From contig NZ_VHKO01000004.1 in the NCBI RefSeq assembly GCF_015223435.1, positions 62,001-126,000 of the forward strand: a stretch of DNA of 64,000 nucleotides, in the 5' to 3' direction. The position numbers and the translations under genes were made by a program. The notes beneath the pieces were generated by a model. The model worked only from the letters and a program-made list of their open reading frames with translations, was not told the DNA's origin and made no database searches. Within the stretch, counting starts at the first letter, position 1; every line of letters starts with the position of its first letter. Of this stretch, positions 46,841-55,862 are shown in pieces. This stretch comes from Vibrio hibernica (lineage in GTDB: Bacteria > Pseudomonadota > Gammaproteobacteria > Enterobacterales > Vibrionaceae).

Positions 46841-47335
46841 ATGAACAAACATGAAGAAGTTCTGGTAGCGATTCGCCAGATCATCCGCGCCGTGGATCTA
46901 CATTCCAGAAAGCTCAACAAAGAATTAGGCTTGACCGGACCACAACTACTTTTGATGCGCTCAATTCGTGATTGTGGTGAAGTCACCATTAGACAGATCT
47001 CAAAAAATACCAATATGAGTCAAGCAACCGCGACGACCATTATTGATCGAATCGAAAAACGTGGGCTAGTTGAGCGCAAACGCAGCCAATTAGACAAACG
47101 AAAAGTACACGCTTATCTAACCGAAGAAGGTGCAATTCTACTCGAAAAAGCGCCACTTCCTTTGCAAGATCACTTTATTGATCGCTTTCAAAGCTTGGAT
47201 GTTTGGGAGCAATCTTTGCTCGTTTCCTCCGTGCAACGTATTTCATCGATGATGAATGCGGAACACTTAGATGTCGCGCCATTACTCGAAGTCGGTAATA
47301 TTACGCATTACCCTGCCGATACGCCGAGCAATTAA
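46841..47335 (+). CDS. cosR: MarR-family compatible-solute regulator, CosR-like
   Basis: MarR-type winged-helix repressor of 164 residues. The DNA-binding core spans about 45-105 (VTIRQISKNTNMSQATATTI, then RKRSQLDKRKVHAYLT in the wing). It resembles Vibrio CosR and EctR-like regulators, which repress compatible-solute synthesis and uptake genes at low salinity. Its place right after a ProU locus supports that role. AAGGA precedes the ATG. The effector is unclear; salt sensing is an inference from the family. Confidence 0.82.
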   Translation: MNKHEEVLVAIRQIIRAVDLHSRKLNKELGLTGPQLLLMRSIRDCGEVTIRQISKNTNMSQATATTIIDRIEKRGLVERKRSQLDKRKVHAYLTEEGAILLEKAPLPLQDHFIDRFQSLDVWEQSLLVSSVQRISSMMNAEHLDVAPLLEVGNITHYPADTPSN

Positions 47336-47368
47336 TGTAGCCATAACTGTCCACTTCAGTGCTATACC

Positions 47369-47410
47369 AAAAATGGCGATATCATTAACAAATGATATCG
47401 CCATTTTTAT
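47369..47410. terminator. Bidirectional terminator between the two MarR genes
   Basis: AAAATGGCGATATCATT/AATGATATCGCCATTTT with a four-base loop and TTATT after it; it touches the stop of the converging MarR gene. Confidence 0.9.
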
Positions 47411-47880
47411 TGGGATAATTTTCTCAACAACTCAGCCAGCTGATCTCGTTCTTTATGATTTAATGGTGACAGCATGCTTTCCATATTCTGGACATGCTCA
47501 ACAACAACAAGATCGATTAAAACCATTCCCTCTTCGGTTAATTCCACTCGGCAGCTGCGTCGATCCTCTTCACTCGCAAGACGCTGTAATAAACCTCGTT
47601 GAACTAAAGATTCAATACGAGTGCTCATCACTCCCGATGACAACATCAGAGTTTGATAAAGCTCTGTTGGCGTCAATGGTGTTTGGCTCCGACGTAACGT
47701 AGCAAGAATATCAAACTCAATTGAGCTCAATTGATGGAGCTTAAACACTCTCTCCATGTTTTTTTTCCATTGCTCACTGGTGCGTCGAACACGACCAACC
47801 ACGCCCATACTTGAGCAATCAAGGTCGGGGCGAACTTGTAACCATTGCAGCAAAATTGTATCGACCGAATCTTTCATCAT
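47407..47880 (-). CDS. MarR-family regulator divergent from a DMT exporter
   Basis: MarR protein of 157 residues with the core TPTELYQTLMLSSGVMSTRI and LASEEDRRSCRVELTEEG wing. It is a different protein from the CosR-like one to its left. It is divergent from the exporter-FMN reductase-yjjG set, and the gap holds several copies of a related operator motif, so it probably represses that set and itself. An ATG at 47877 is an alternative start. Confidence 0.88.
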   Translation of the reverse strand: MMKDSVDTILLQWLQVRPDLDCSSMGVVGRVRRTSEQWKKNMERVFKLHQLSSIEFDILATLRRSQTPLTPTELYQTLMLSSGVMSTRIESLVQRGLLQRLASEEDRRSCRVELTEEGMVLIDLVVVEHVQNMESMLSPLNHKERDQLAELLRKLSQ

Positions 47881-47889
47881 TCAAATCTC

Positions 47890-47973
47890 AAAAGTAACTT
47901 TTAAAAAAGATACTTGATAAAAATGCAAATATCCATTACTTTAATGAAAGTATCTTTCACAGGAGTTACTTTC
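47890..47973. promoter_or_regulatory. Cluster of MarR operator-like dyads
   Basis: Near-palindromes AAAAGTAACTTTT (47890-47902) and GAAAGTATCTTTC (47946-47958), with related half-sites AAGATACTTGAT (near 47908) and GAGTTACTTTC (47963-47973). The shared core is AAGTA(T/A)CTT or its complement, spread across both promoters of the divergent pair. Confidence 0.7.
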
Positions 47974-48024
47974 AATAAAGATTACTCTGTGCGCATTAGA
48001 AGTGAAATATTGAAGGAAACGATA

Positions 48025-48897
48025 ATGTCTAGAATTGGATTATTACTGCTACTACTTACCACTGCACTGGCTCCTATCATTTGGGGAAGCACCTATATTG
48101 TTACTAGCGAATTTCTTCCAACAAACAGTCCATTAATGGCAGCCCTTATGCGAGCGCTTCCTGCTGGAATACTATTAATAATGATCACTCGAACCTTACC
48201 CAAAGGGCATTGGTGGCTTCGTCTTGCACTATTAGGCTTTCTTAACATCGGCTTATTTTTCTACTGCCTTTTCTATGCCGCAACTTATTTACCCGGCGGT
48301 ATGGCTGCGTTAGTCATGTCAAGCCAAGCATTAATGGTGATCGTCCTCAGTCGATTTTTACTGAAGAGTGCACTCACCTCCCAGCATATTCTTGCAGGCA
48401 TAATCGGCATTACTGGCATTGGTTTATTAGTGCTCAACAACCATGCAGATCTTAATCGAACAGGTATTTTTATCGCATTGCTGGGAACCTTGAGCATGGC
48501 ACTAGGCGTGGTCTTAACTAAAAAATGGGGACGCCCAGAAGAAATGAGTTTATTAGGCTTTACCGGCTGGCAATTATTATTTGGTGGCTTAATTCTTGCT
48601 CCAGTTGCCTTGAGCGTCGAAGGTATTCCAAACGACATCAGCCTCACCAACGTATTGGGATACCTCTATTTAGGCATAATCGGCGCAATTGTAGGTTACT
48701 TTTTATGGTTTCGCGGTATAGAAAAGTTGCCTGCCATTTCCATTTCATTTTTAGGCTTTCTCAGCAGCGTCTCCGCTTGTGTACTCGGCTATATTTTTTT
48801 ACAGCAAGCTTTTACACCAAGCCAACTAATAGGCGCGCTAGCAATATTCTCTTCAATTATTTTAAGCAATAAAACATCAAAACAGTCGGCACTCTAA
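48025..48897 (+). CDS. EamA/DMT-family exporter
   Basis: Ten-helix carrier of 290 residues with two EamA halves; IIWGSTYIVTSEFLPTNSPL opens the first and GYFLWFRGIEKLPAISISFL lies in the second. I start at the ATG at 48025 behind AAGGAAA, rather than the earlier ATG at 47914 inside the operator region. An FMN reductase gene follows at 46 bp, so a shared detoxification or stress role under the MarR regulator is plausible. Confidence 0.9.
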   Translation: MSRIGLLLLLLTTALAPIIWGSTYIVTSEFLPTNSPLMAALMRALPAGILLIMITRTLPKGHWWLRLALLGFLNIGLFFYCLFYAATYLPGGMAALVMSSQALMVIVLSRFLLKSALTSQHILAGIIGITGIGLLVLNNHADLNRTGIFIALLGTLSMALGVVLTKKWGRPEEMSLLGFTGWQLLFGGLILAPVALSVEGIPNDISLTNVLGYLYLGIIGAIVGYFLWFRGIEKLPAISISFLGFLSSVSACVLGYIFLQQAFTPSQLIGALAIFSSIILSNKTSKQSAL

Positions 48898-48943
48898 CCC
48901 GTAATCCATCACTCATTAACTATTTGAATAAAAGGAATTAACC

Positions 48944-49537
48944 ATGAAACTCACTATTATTTCTGGTAGCCAAAGACCACAGTCCCAAAGCTTAAATGTC
49001 GCGAATGTGTTAAAACAATTAGCTCATTCGAAATTTGATGACATTAACATCATAGATTTACACCAATTGGCTCTACCTTTTTGGAATGAAGGCGTCTGGA
49101 ATGACGATGACGAATGGCAACAATGGAAACCCATTGCTCAACAATTATCTCAATCTGATGCCTTTATTTTTATTACACCAGAATGGCATGGAATGGCAAC
49201 GCCTGCGCTCAAGAATTTTTTGCTACTCACCACAGATGAAGAGATTGCGCACAAGCCGGCCTTACTCGTTAGTGTCTCTGCCAGTATCAATGGAGTTTAC
49301 CCTATCAGTGAATTACGAATGACAGGCAATAAAAATAACCATGTTTGCTTTTTACCTGATCACCTTATCTTTCGTGAGGTTGACTCTCTGTTAAGCGAAG
49401 AGTCAACCATCATCGACCCACACTTTCTTGCTCGATGTGAGTACACTCTGCATCTACTTTCTGGTTACGCCCATGCTCTCGCGCCAATACACCGAGATTT
49501 TATTTCATTGGGCAAACCTTTTCGCTATGGGATGTAA
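48944..49537 (+). CDS. NADPH-dependent FMN reductase-like flavoprotein
   Basis: Flavodoxin-fold reductase of 197 residues. The phosphate-binding loop GSQRPQSQSLNVANVL is at residues 6-21, and the TPEWHGMATPALKNFL segment is the usual flavin-contacting region. Such enzymes reduce flavins, quinones, azo dyes or chromate. AAGGAA precedes the ATG, and the gene follows the MarR-controlled exporter closely, so co-regulation is likely. The true substrate is unknown. Confidence 0.87.
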   Translation: MKLTIISGSQRPQSQSLNVANVLKQLAHSKFDDINIIDLHQLALPFWNEGVWNDDDEWQQWKPIAQQLSQSDAFIFITPEWHGMATPALKNFLLLTTDEEIAHKPALLVSVSASINGVYPISELRMTGNKNNHVCFLPDHLIFREVDSLLSEESTIIDPHFLARCEYTLHLLSGYAHALAPIHRDFISLGKPFRYGM

Positions 49538-49610
49538 GCTATTTCTTAGCACCCCCTTATCACCAAAAATAAAAATCGTTACACTAGTGTCACCAAAATA
49601 AGGAGTAACC

Positions 49611-50285
49611 ATGAAATATGATTGGATTTTATTTGATGCTGACGAAACCCTTTTCCATTTTGATTCATTTAAAGGGATTCAATTAATGTTTTCGCGTAAA
49701 GGCGTGGATTTTACCGAACAAGACTTTATCGCCTACCAAAACGTGAACAAACCTCTTTGGGTTGACTATCAAAATGGTGACATTACTGCGGCGCAATTAA
49801 AACACACTCGTTTTGAATCTTGGGCACAAAAACTCAATACCACCACCGTCGATCTGAACTCTTCTTTTCTTGAAGCAATGGCCGATATTTGCAGCTTACT
49901 ACCCGGCGCTAAAGAATTAATGGAGTCCTTAGTTGGTAAAGCGCAAGTTGGCATCATCACCAATGGTTTTACCGAACTGCAAGCGATACGCTTAGAACGC
50001 ACTGGGATGGATAAATACATTAAGCACGTGGTAATTTCAGAAGAAGTCGGTGTTGCGAAACCTGATCACGGGATTTTTCAACACACGTTCGAGCGTATAG
50101 GAAATCCATGTAAATCACGGGTACTGATGGTGGGTGATAACCTGCATTCTGATATTTTAGGTGGGTTAAATTTTGGTATCGAAACCTGCTGGTTAAATTC
50201 TCACGGCGCGAATACTGTTGAGCACATCACGCCGCATTATACGGTCAGTTCTTTAACCGAATTACAAACTATTCTTAAAGCTTAA
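49611..50285 (+). CDS. yjjG: Pyrimidine 5'-nucleotidase YjjG (HAD family)
   Basis: HAD-superfamily nucleotidase of 224 residues. In order: motif [12 protein letters not shown] (nucleophile Asp), motif [12 protein letters not shown], motif III around the lysine of [10 protein letters not shown], and motif [15 protein letters not shown]. YjjG removes phosphate from UMP, dUMP and dTMP and guards against modified pyrimidines. AAGGAG precedes the ATG. It is 73 bp after the FMN reductase gene and may share its transcript. Confidence 0.92.
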   Translation: MKYDWILFDADETLFHFDSFKGIQLMFSRKGVDFTEQDFIAYQNVNKPLWVDYQNGDITAAQLKHTRFESWAQKLNTTTVDLNSSFLEAMADICSLLPGAKELMESLVGKAQVGIITNGFTELQAIRLERTGMDKYIKHVVISEEVGVAKPDHGIFQHTFERIGNPCKSRVLMVGDNLHSDILGGLNFGIETCWLNSHGANTVEHITPHYTVSSLTELQTILKA

Positions 50286-50340
50286 GTCATCGTGCTTAAA
50301 GCTATCTAAACAGATCAGTACCGACAACGATAAATCAATG

Positions 50341-50368
50341 ACCGAGAGCTAAAAAGACTCTCGGTTTA
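50341..50368. terminator. Hairpin between yjjG and the LysR gene
   Basis: ACCGAGAG/CTCTCGGT stem with a small loop, between converging genes; the T-run is short on both sides. It reaches the LysR stop codon. Confidence 0.6.
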
Positions 50369-51274
50369 TACCACTAATACATCTTTTTCACTTTTTAAGC
50401 GCTGTTTTAAATAATCAACAAACAACTGAGTACGGGTATGCTCATAATCTAGTTTTGGGTAATACGCATATACCCGAGTATGTTCCGAAGTCACATGAGG
50501 CAAAATACGAACTAACTCACCACGTTGAATTTCTTCTTGCAACATCACTTGGTTAGAAAGAATGATCCCCATGCCGCGCTTAGCACTGTGAAATAATGCT
50601 TCAGGGTTGGTGGTCGAAAAATTCCCAGTTAACCGCACTTTTTTAGAGCGTTGCCCTTCCACGGATAACCTAACTTCTCTTTCTACCTTCTCGCCCCAAA
50701 TCAGCATATTGTAATCAGACAGTTCATCAATATTCTGCGGCGCACCGTGTTCTTTCAAATAAAGTGGTGAGGCGTAAAAGCCCGATTGATAATCCACCAG
50801 AGGCGCCGCTCGAAAACTTAAGGTATCGAGATTTTCAATTTCTCGCCCGATAAAAATATCAAAACTTAATTCAGGCAACTGTCCGGGCATGGTGGTAATA
50901 AGCTGGACTTTAATGTGCGGATATTGACGCAAAAAATCATCCACATAACGCATAAAAAATTTAGACCCAAGCGCCAGGGTTGTACCCACTCGTAACAATC
51001 CCGTTGGTGCTTGGTTGATTGAACGAGTTTCATCCACCAAAGACTGCCATTGTTCTAATTGTCTTTTACCGCGCTGATAAAACATTGCGCCCGCTTCCGT
51101 CTGGCTAATGGATCGCGTGGTGCGCTTTAATAATTGCACTCCAATACGTTGCTCCAAAAAGTGAATACGCTTACTCACCGCGGAACTGGTCGTGTTTAAA
51201 CGCCGCGCAGCCTGATTAAAACTGCCTTCTTCGACGACTTTTATATATGTTCTAACCGATTCTATCCAATCCAT
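50366..51274 (-). CDS. LysR-family regulator divergent from a Bcr/CflA exporter
   Basis: LysR protein of 302 residues. The helix-turn-helix reads VEEGSFNQAARRLNTTSSAVS, close to the DhcR/CrgA-like subgroup, with the effector domain from about residue 90. I start at the ATG at 51274 behind GGTGG; the frame is open to 51370 but the added residues are not LysR-like. The divergent MFS exporter gene begins 104 bp away and is its probable target. Confidence 0.88.
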   Translation of the reverse strand: MDWIESVRTYIKVVEEGSFNQAARRLNTTSSAVSKRIHFLEQRIGVQLLKRTTRSISQTEAGAMFYQRGKRQLEQWQSLVDETRSINQAPTGLLRVGTTLALGSKFFMRYVDDFLRQYPHIKVQLITTMPGQLPELSFDIFIGREIENLDTLSFRAAPLVDYQSGFYASPLYLKEHGAPQNIDELSDYNMLIWGEKVEREVRLSVEGQRSKKVRLTGNFSTTNPEALFHSAKRGMGIILSNQVMLQEEIQRGELVRILPHVTSEHTRVYAYYPKLDYEHTRTQLFVDYLKQRLKSEKDVLVV

Positions 51275-51377
51275 CTGAACCACCCAAGTTATGCGCTTCA
51301 ATTGATTCCCAAAAGGACTCAATCTCTTTCCAATTAGAGTCATTATCATTTTATATTCTTCAAAGTACACTACTTAA

Positions 51378-52592
51378 ATGAAAACAGAAACCACGATTAA
51401 AGCGATCAACACCTTTAAAAAAACACCACTTTTGCTCGCGATGATGATCATTGCTACGGGCCAGGTCGGCGTCAGTATTTATTTGCCATCATTACCACTT
51501 ATTAGCCATGATCTGGCAGTTTCTCAAGCGCAAGTACAATCCATTGTCACCTTCTTCTTACTGTCTTTTGGTTTATCTCAGCTTTTTTATGGACCGTTAT
51601 CCGATGCAATCGGCCGCCGCCCGGTATTTTTGATGGGTCAAGGTGTGTATCTTATCGGCACATTAATCTGCGTGTATTTTGCTAATAACTTTGAAGCATT
51701 ATTGATGGGGCGTTTATTGCAAGGATTGGGCGCAGGTAGCGCTTCGGTATTAGGTCGCAGTGTATTACGAGACAGTTACGATGGTGCGAACCTCACCAAG
51801 GCGCTCTCTTACTTATCGATCACGGCATCGATCTTACCGATCATCTCACCTGTATTTGGTGGTTGGGTAGCGTTCAATTTTGGCTGGCAAAGCGTGTTTA
51901 TGGCCGTACTAATTTATTTATCGGCAATTGTTCTGCTCGGCTGGCGTATATTGCCTGAAACGCTTCCTTATGCCAAAAGCCGTTTTAATGTGCGAAAAGT
52001 GCTGCGCGGTTATGCCGAATTAATCACCAATCGTCAGGTTATTTCCAGTGCCAGCTATAATTGGATCAGCTATCTAGGGGCTGTCGTCTCACTTTCTATT
52101 CTACCGTTCCTGTTCCAAAATGAACTGGGGATGACGGCATCTGAATACGGCCAAGCGATGATCATCCCTTCCGCCGGTTTATTGATCGGCAGTATTTCCG
52201 TCAACCGTTTAAATAATTACTTTCAAAGTAGTCAAATTTTGAGCCTCGCTTTCGTGATCATGGCTATTTCCGGTATATGGTTATTAGTTACCCCGCTTTC
52301 TGTCGAGCACTTAATTACTGCCTTCACTATTTTAACCATTGCACAGGGTATGACGTTTCCATTATCGATGTCATTACTATTAGAACCTCACCCAAATCGC
52401 GTTGGCGCAGTGTCTGCCCTTTCAGGTTCGATTCAAATGTGTGTAGCAGGCTTTGGTGGTGGGTTTTTGGTAAGAAATTGCGTCCATACTCAAAATGATT
52501 TAGGTATTTTTTATTTAATAATGACGGTTGTTATGGTGATGGTTTTAATTATGAGCAATAGAAAAACCTCAGCCGAAGCTGGAATGGTATAA
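51378..52592 (+). CDS. Bcr/CflA-type MFS drug exporter
   Basis: Twelve-segment MFS exporter of 404 residues. The first half shows the Bcr/CflA pattern YLPSLPLISHDLAVSQAQVQ, then GLSQLFYGPLSDAIGRRPV (motif A of the MFS) and RLLQGLGAGSASVLGRSVLR (motif C region). Relatives expel bicyclomycin, chloramphenicol, sulfonamides or small peptides; the substrate here is not known. No clear ribosome-binding site precedes the ATG. The divergent LysR gene is the likely regulator. Confidence 0.9.
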   Translation: MKTETTIKAINTFKKTPLLLAMMIIATGQVGVSIYLPSLPLISHDLAVSQAQVQSIVTFFLLSFGLSQLFYGPLSDAIGRRPVFLMGQGVYLIGTLICVYFANNFEALLMGRLLQGLGAGSASVLGRSVLRDSYDGANLTKALSYLSITASILPIISPVFGGWVAFNFGWQSVFMAVLIYLSAIVLLGWRILPETLPYAKSRFNVRKVLRGYAELITNRQVISSASYNWISYLGAVVSLSILPFLFQNELGMTASEYGQAMIIPSAGLLIGSISVNRLNNYFQSSQILSLAFVIMAISGIWLLVTPLSVEHLITAFTILTIAQGMTFPLSMSLLLEPHPNRVGAVSALSGSIQMCVAGFGGGFLVRNCVHTQNDLGIFYLIMTVVMVMVLIMSNRKTSAEAGMV

Positions 52593-52596
52593 AAAA

Positions 52597-52944
52597 TCAC
52601 TTACCAGTAAGCGGACACAAATCGGTGCTGCTAACGGTTAATACTGAGCCATTACTATAAGTACAATAACGATTAAAACCACTCGTTTTCTCACTCGTTA
52701 ACGACCCAAAACTACTATTGCTCTTTTTAATATTAATCGTGGGTGAGCTACTATGTTTCGCAGTGGATTGATTATCAACCGGGCATAAATCAATGCTTTT
52801 AACTGTCTCTACACCGCCGTCACTGTAATGGCAATAACGGTTGAAACCATCGACTTTTTCGGACTGTAAACTGCCCCATGAATAAACGTTGAATGGTAAT
52901 GACAATACGACTGAAAATATCAAAACTATAGATTTACACTTCAT
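52597..52944 (-). CDS. Small secreted protein with two 33-residue cysteine repeats
   Basis: 115 residues. A signal peptide (about 1-22, ending NVYS) is followed by two near-identical units, residues 23-55 and 79-111, each starting (W/F)GSL, containing EK..GFNRYC.YS.G and ending DLCP, joined by a Ser/Lys-rich linker. Each unit has two cysteines 16 residues apart (38/54 and 94/110), so one disulfide per unit is likely. I do not recognise the family. A strong TAGGAG site precedes the ATG. It could be a periplasmic or secreted binding module; no function is evident from neighbours. Confidence 0.82.
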   Translation of the reverse strand: MKCKSIVLIFSVVLSLPFNVYSWGSLQSEKVDGFNRYCHYSDGGVETVKSIDLCPVDNQSTAKHSSSPTINIKKSNSSFGSLTSEKTSGFNRYCTYSNGSVLTVSSTDLCPLTGK

Positions 52945-52980
52945 ACCTACTCCTAAAATTTAAACCTATAGCTTATTTAG

Positions 52981-53020
52981 ATGAATAAATTCATACTCTT
53001 TATTATGGTAATTTATTCAT
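52981..53020 (-). terminator. Inverted repeat after the 94-residue protein gene
   Basis: ATGAATAAATT/AATTTATTCAT, an 11-bp AT-rich stem with an 18-base loop just past the stop of the minus-strand gene; weak as a terminator. Confidence 0.45.
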
Positions 53021-53022
53021 CA

Positions 53023-53307
53023 TTACTTAATTAAAGAAACGCCTTCTACTTCTAGAACCGAGCTTACATTGGCTCTTTCTATAATTTTAACCAAAGCAGA
53101 TTGAATAACCTCATTTTCTCTAACGTCAGAGGCACTCGCAAAGCGCTCTTCTTGTATTTCAGCTCCCTCTTCGGCAATAAACTGAACCACCACTTCGGTA
53201 GCACAGTTATCGCTTTTACCAAAGTATTGTATGCAGATCTGAGGATAGCCTTTAAAGCCCTTTTTCACCTGTTTAGCGATGCGCTTTTTTGCTTTATCTA
53301 CATTCAT
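53023..53307 (-). CDS. Small conserved-looking protein of unknown function
   Basis: 94 residues. A basic start (MNVDKAKKRIAKQVKKGFKG) is followed by an alternating beta-strand/helix pattern (TEVVVQFIAEEGAEIQEERF) and an acidic second half. No signal peptide or membrane segment. I do not recognise the family, though the codon use and balanced composition look like a real gene. A start at the ATG at 53307 has only weak AGAAG upstream. Confidence 0.7.
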   Translation of the reverse strand: MNVDKAKKRIAKQVKKGFKGYPQICIQYFGKSDNCATEVVVQFIAEEGAEIQEERFASASDVRENEVIQSALVKIIERANVSSVLEVEGVSLIK

Positions 53308-53365
53308 ATTTAAGGCTTCTATTTTTCGATATGGTTTGCAATTGACAGCATGGTTTAATCATCAA

Positions 53366-53409
53366 GAAATGAAGCTTATTAATCGTTAAATACTAAAAAG
53401 CTTCATTTC
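53366..53409. terminator. Inverted repeat after rnk
   Basis: GAAATGAAGCTT and AAGCTTCATTTC form a perfect 12-bp stem with a 20-base loop, about 30 bp past the rnk stop. No long T-run. Confidence 0.55.
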
Positions 53410-53438
53410 ATTATTGGTCTACTACCTATATTGCTATA

Positions 53439-53852
53439 CTACCTATGCATTTCACCCGCTCGCTCTGGCTGGTAAACAATCTCTTTTATCTGAACCTTAA
53501 TCAATCCGCCACCCGGTTTTGGCCATTCAATTTTATCACCTTGAGAAAGCCCTAATAACGCACTACCGACGGGGGCAAGGATAGAGATTTTATTCCCACT
53601 CGTATCAAGATCTTTTGGATAAACCAACGTTAACATAACCTCTTGCTGAGATGACTCAACAACAAACTTCACCGTTGAATTCATCGTGACAACCGTTGGC
53701 GGAACTTCAGATGGCTCCACAATATTGGCACGGTCTAATTCACTTTCAAGATCGTTAATTCCGGCAAAACTACCTTCTGGTAACGACTCGATTAGCTTAT
53801 ACAGTCTATCTGCATCTAAAGATGAAATAGTTATTTCTGGTCTTGCATTCAT
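53439..53852 (-). CDS. rnk: Nucleoside diphosphate kinase regulator Rnk
   Basis: GreA/GreB-like protein of 137 residues that binds RNA polymerase. The N-terminal short coiled coil (ITISSLDADRLYKLIESL) and the C-terminal FKBP-like domain (TLVYPKDLDTSGNKISILAP, then VGSALLGLSQGDKIEWPKPGG) match Rnk. AAGGAA precedes the ATG. Its 5' end overlaps the upstream region of the divergent methyltransferase gene. Confidence 0.94.
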   Translation of the reverse strand: MNARPEITISSLDADRLYKLIESLPEGSFAGINDLESELDRANIVEPSEVPPTVVTMNSTVKFVVESSQQEVMLTLVYPKDLDTSGNKISILAPVGSALLGLSQGDKIEWPKPGGGLIKVQIKEIVYQPERAGEMHR

Positions 53853-53929
53853 TATGTTTCCTTAACAAGATGGCAAAAGGTTTTCTGAAAACCCCACTTA
53901 ACAAAAAATTCAATATCAACCGTAATAAA

Positions 53930-54733
53930 ATGGCGGTAGATACTTCGCATAGAAAAAGAAAGTTATTACAATACGCCCGCTTTCTAATAAAAAAACAGGC
54001 GTATATCTTGAAACTCAATAAAAGATTGAAGCAAATTGAACAAATGGTGATCCCAGGCTATTCCCATATTTGGGATTGCTGTTGTGATCACGGTTTTTTA
54101 GGTGCCGCCTTATTATCTCGGCAAGCAGCTATGAACATTCATTTTGTAGATATTGTCCCTGAACTGATGGATAAGTTAGAAATAAAGCTGCACCAATTTT
54201 ATTCAGGATCAGATTCCATTTGGAAAACACATTGTCTGGATGTGGCAGCGCTACCTTTGGATCAATATGAAGGAAAGCATTTAATTATTATTGCAGGTGT
54301 CGGTGGGGATTTAATGAATGTCTTTATTCAAGCTATTCATCAAAAATATCCACATCTCACTATCGATTTCCTATTATGTCCTGTCCACCACCAATTTACC
54401 TTACGCCAACAACTAATCAAGCTTGATTTCAGTTTAAAGCACGAAATATTAATCGAAGAAAACAAACGTTTCTATGAAATCTTATTTGTATCATCAAAAA
54501 TAGATATAAATAAACGAGTTAGCGCAGTTGGTAATGATATTTGGAAGGTATCCTCCACGCAACAAATAGAGGCAGTTAAAGCCTATCTTCATAAAACACT
54601 ACAGCATTACCAACGCATCCAAAAAGGCAAAGGGAGCGAGGTAGATCACATTCTCGATGCTTATCGCACCATTCAATTTGAATCGCGTAACGAAACCAAA
54701 TGGTCACGCTGCATTAAAGCAATAACTGCATGA
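53930..54733 (+). CDS. TrmK-like tRNA (adenine-N1) methyltransferase
   Basis: SAM-dependent methyltransferase. The AdoMet-binding start IWDCCCDHGFLGAALLSRQA and the IIIAGVGGDLMNVFI motif resemble the TrmK/DUF-type tRNA m1A22 methyltransferase family. The start is uncertain: homology seems to begin near LNKRLKQIEQMVIPGYSH, where a TTG at 54008 would give a shorter protein, while ATGs at 53930 and 53843 give longer ones with a basic N-terminus that may be untranslated. None has a good ribosome-binding site. The exact tRNA target in gammaproteobacteria is not clear. Confidence 0.8.
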   Translation: MAVDTSHRKRKLLQYARFLIKKQAYILKLNKRLKQIEQMVIPGYSHIWDCCCDHGFLGAALLSRQAAMNIHFVDIVPELMDKLEIKLHQFYSGSDSIWKTHCLDVAALPLDQYEGKHLIIIAGVGGDLMNVFIQAIHQKYPHLTIDFLLCPVHHQFTLRQQLIKLDFSLKHEILIEENKRFYEILFVSSKIDINKRVSAVGNDIWKVSSTQQIEAVKAYLHKTLQHYQRIQKGKGSEVDHILDAYRTIQFESRNETKWSRCIKAITA

Positions 54734-54804
54734 GGTTATTTGCATTCAGCGTGATTAAAGGTAAAGTCAAAATCTTTCTATTTCATTCACTTTATTAGGC
54801 TTTC

Positions 54805-55704
54805 ATGTCTTTCGTTATCCAGAATAAATATACTTTTTTCGGTATTGCTGCCATTTTATTATGGAGCTCTGTCACCGCATTAATCCGTGATTTATCCGAA
54901 CTATTTAGCCCAACTGGCGGCGCCGCGATGATTTATTCCGTTAGTGCAATATTTCTAATGTTGGTCATGGGTGTACCAAAAATCAAGCATTACCCCAAAC
55001 GTTACTTGATTATCGGCGGCATCTTATTTGTTACTTATGAAGTCTGCCTAGCATTATCGTTAGGCATGGCAAATAGCCGCTATCAAGCAATGGAAATGGC
55101 TATCATTAATTATTTATGGCCAGCACTGACCATACTCCTATCGGTCATATTAAGTAGAAATAAGGTCAATATTCTCGTTTATCCTAGCATCTTATTAGCA
55201 TTTTCAGGGGTAGCGTGGTGTATCTCCGGTGATCAAGGCATTTCCATAAATATTTTACTCCATAATATATCGGATAACCCCATCACTTATTTTATGGCTT
55301 TCTTTGCTGCTATCATCTGGGCAATCTATTGTGTTGTAACCCAAAAAATCAGTAATGGTAAAAATGCAATTACACTCTTTTTCATCGCAACAGCCATCAC
55401 ATTATGGGTAAAATACGCTTTCAGCCATGAGCCTAGTTTTCACTTTACGACCCAATCAACGCTCACATTATTGCTGGCTGGCATTATAATTGGGACAGGA
55501 TATGCATTGTGGAATCAAGCCATGATTGGAGGGAATCTCATTCTTCTAGGCACCCTGTCTTACTTCACGCCAGTTTTCTCTACCTTGTTTGCCTCTGTTT
55601 ATTTATCCATTTCATTAAGCGCTTCATTTTGGCAAGGCGTGATATTGGTAACATTAGGCTCCCTTATTTGTTTTTTAGTCACTCGAGCCAAAGCTAAACC
55701 TTAA
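54805..55704 (+). CDS. yddG: YddG-type aromatic amino acid exporter
   Basis: Ten-helix DMT carrier of 299 residues. It follows Escherichia coli YddG closely in order and motif: LLWSSVTALIRDLSE, GGAAMIYSVSAIFLM, LALSLGMANSRYQAMEM, INYLWPALTILLSVI, and the C-terminal FWQGVILVTLGSLICFL. YddG exports phenylalanine, tyrosine, tryptophan and some toxic compounds. No strong ribosome-binding site precedes the ATG, and it is 71 bp past the methyltransferase gene. Confidence 0.93.
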   Translation: MSFVIQNKYTFFGIAAILLWSSVTALIRDLSELFSPTGGAAMIYSVSAIFLMLVMGVPKIKHYPKRYLIIGGILFVTYEVCLALSLGMANSRYQAMEMAIINYLWPALTILLSVILSRNKVNILVYPSILLAFSGVAWCISGDQGISINILLHNISDNPITYFMAFFAAIIWAIYCVVTQKISNGKNAITLFFIATAITLWVKYAFSHEPSFHFTTQSTLTLLLAGIIIGTGYALWNQAMIGGNLILLGTLSYFTPVFSTLFASVYLSISLSASFWQGVILVTLGSLICFLVTRAKAKP

Positions 55705-55822
55705 GAAAGCGATGATTTCAGCACCTACTGATCGGAACAAATATTAATTAAAAACAAAAACCTCAAGTAAGACTGACCAAAAATCACACAACTTAGTGTT
55801 GACGATTATTACCACAACTTAT

Positions 55823-55845
55823 AAGATGCATTTAAAATGCAACTT
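55823..55845. promoter_or_regulatory. NsrR nitric oxide repressor site upstream of the CCGSCS gene
   Basis: AAGATGCATTTAAAATGCAACTT fits the gammaproteobacterial NsrR consensus GATGYATTTNAAATRCATC at 18 of 19 positions. It ends 17 bp before the start codon. Direct copies of ACTTATAAG flank it on both sides. Confidence 0.8.
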
Positions 55846-55862
55846 ATAAGGTAGGAACTCAC

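Noticed and set aside
48285-48650. 121-residue minus-strand reading frame
   Set aside because: Antisense to a DMT transporter and without coding character.
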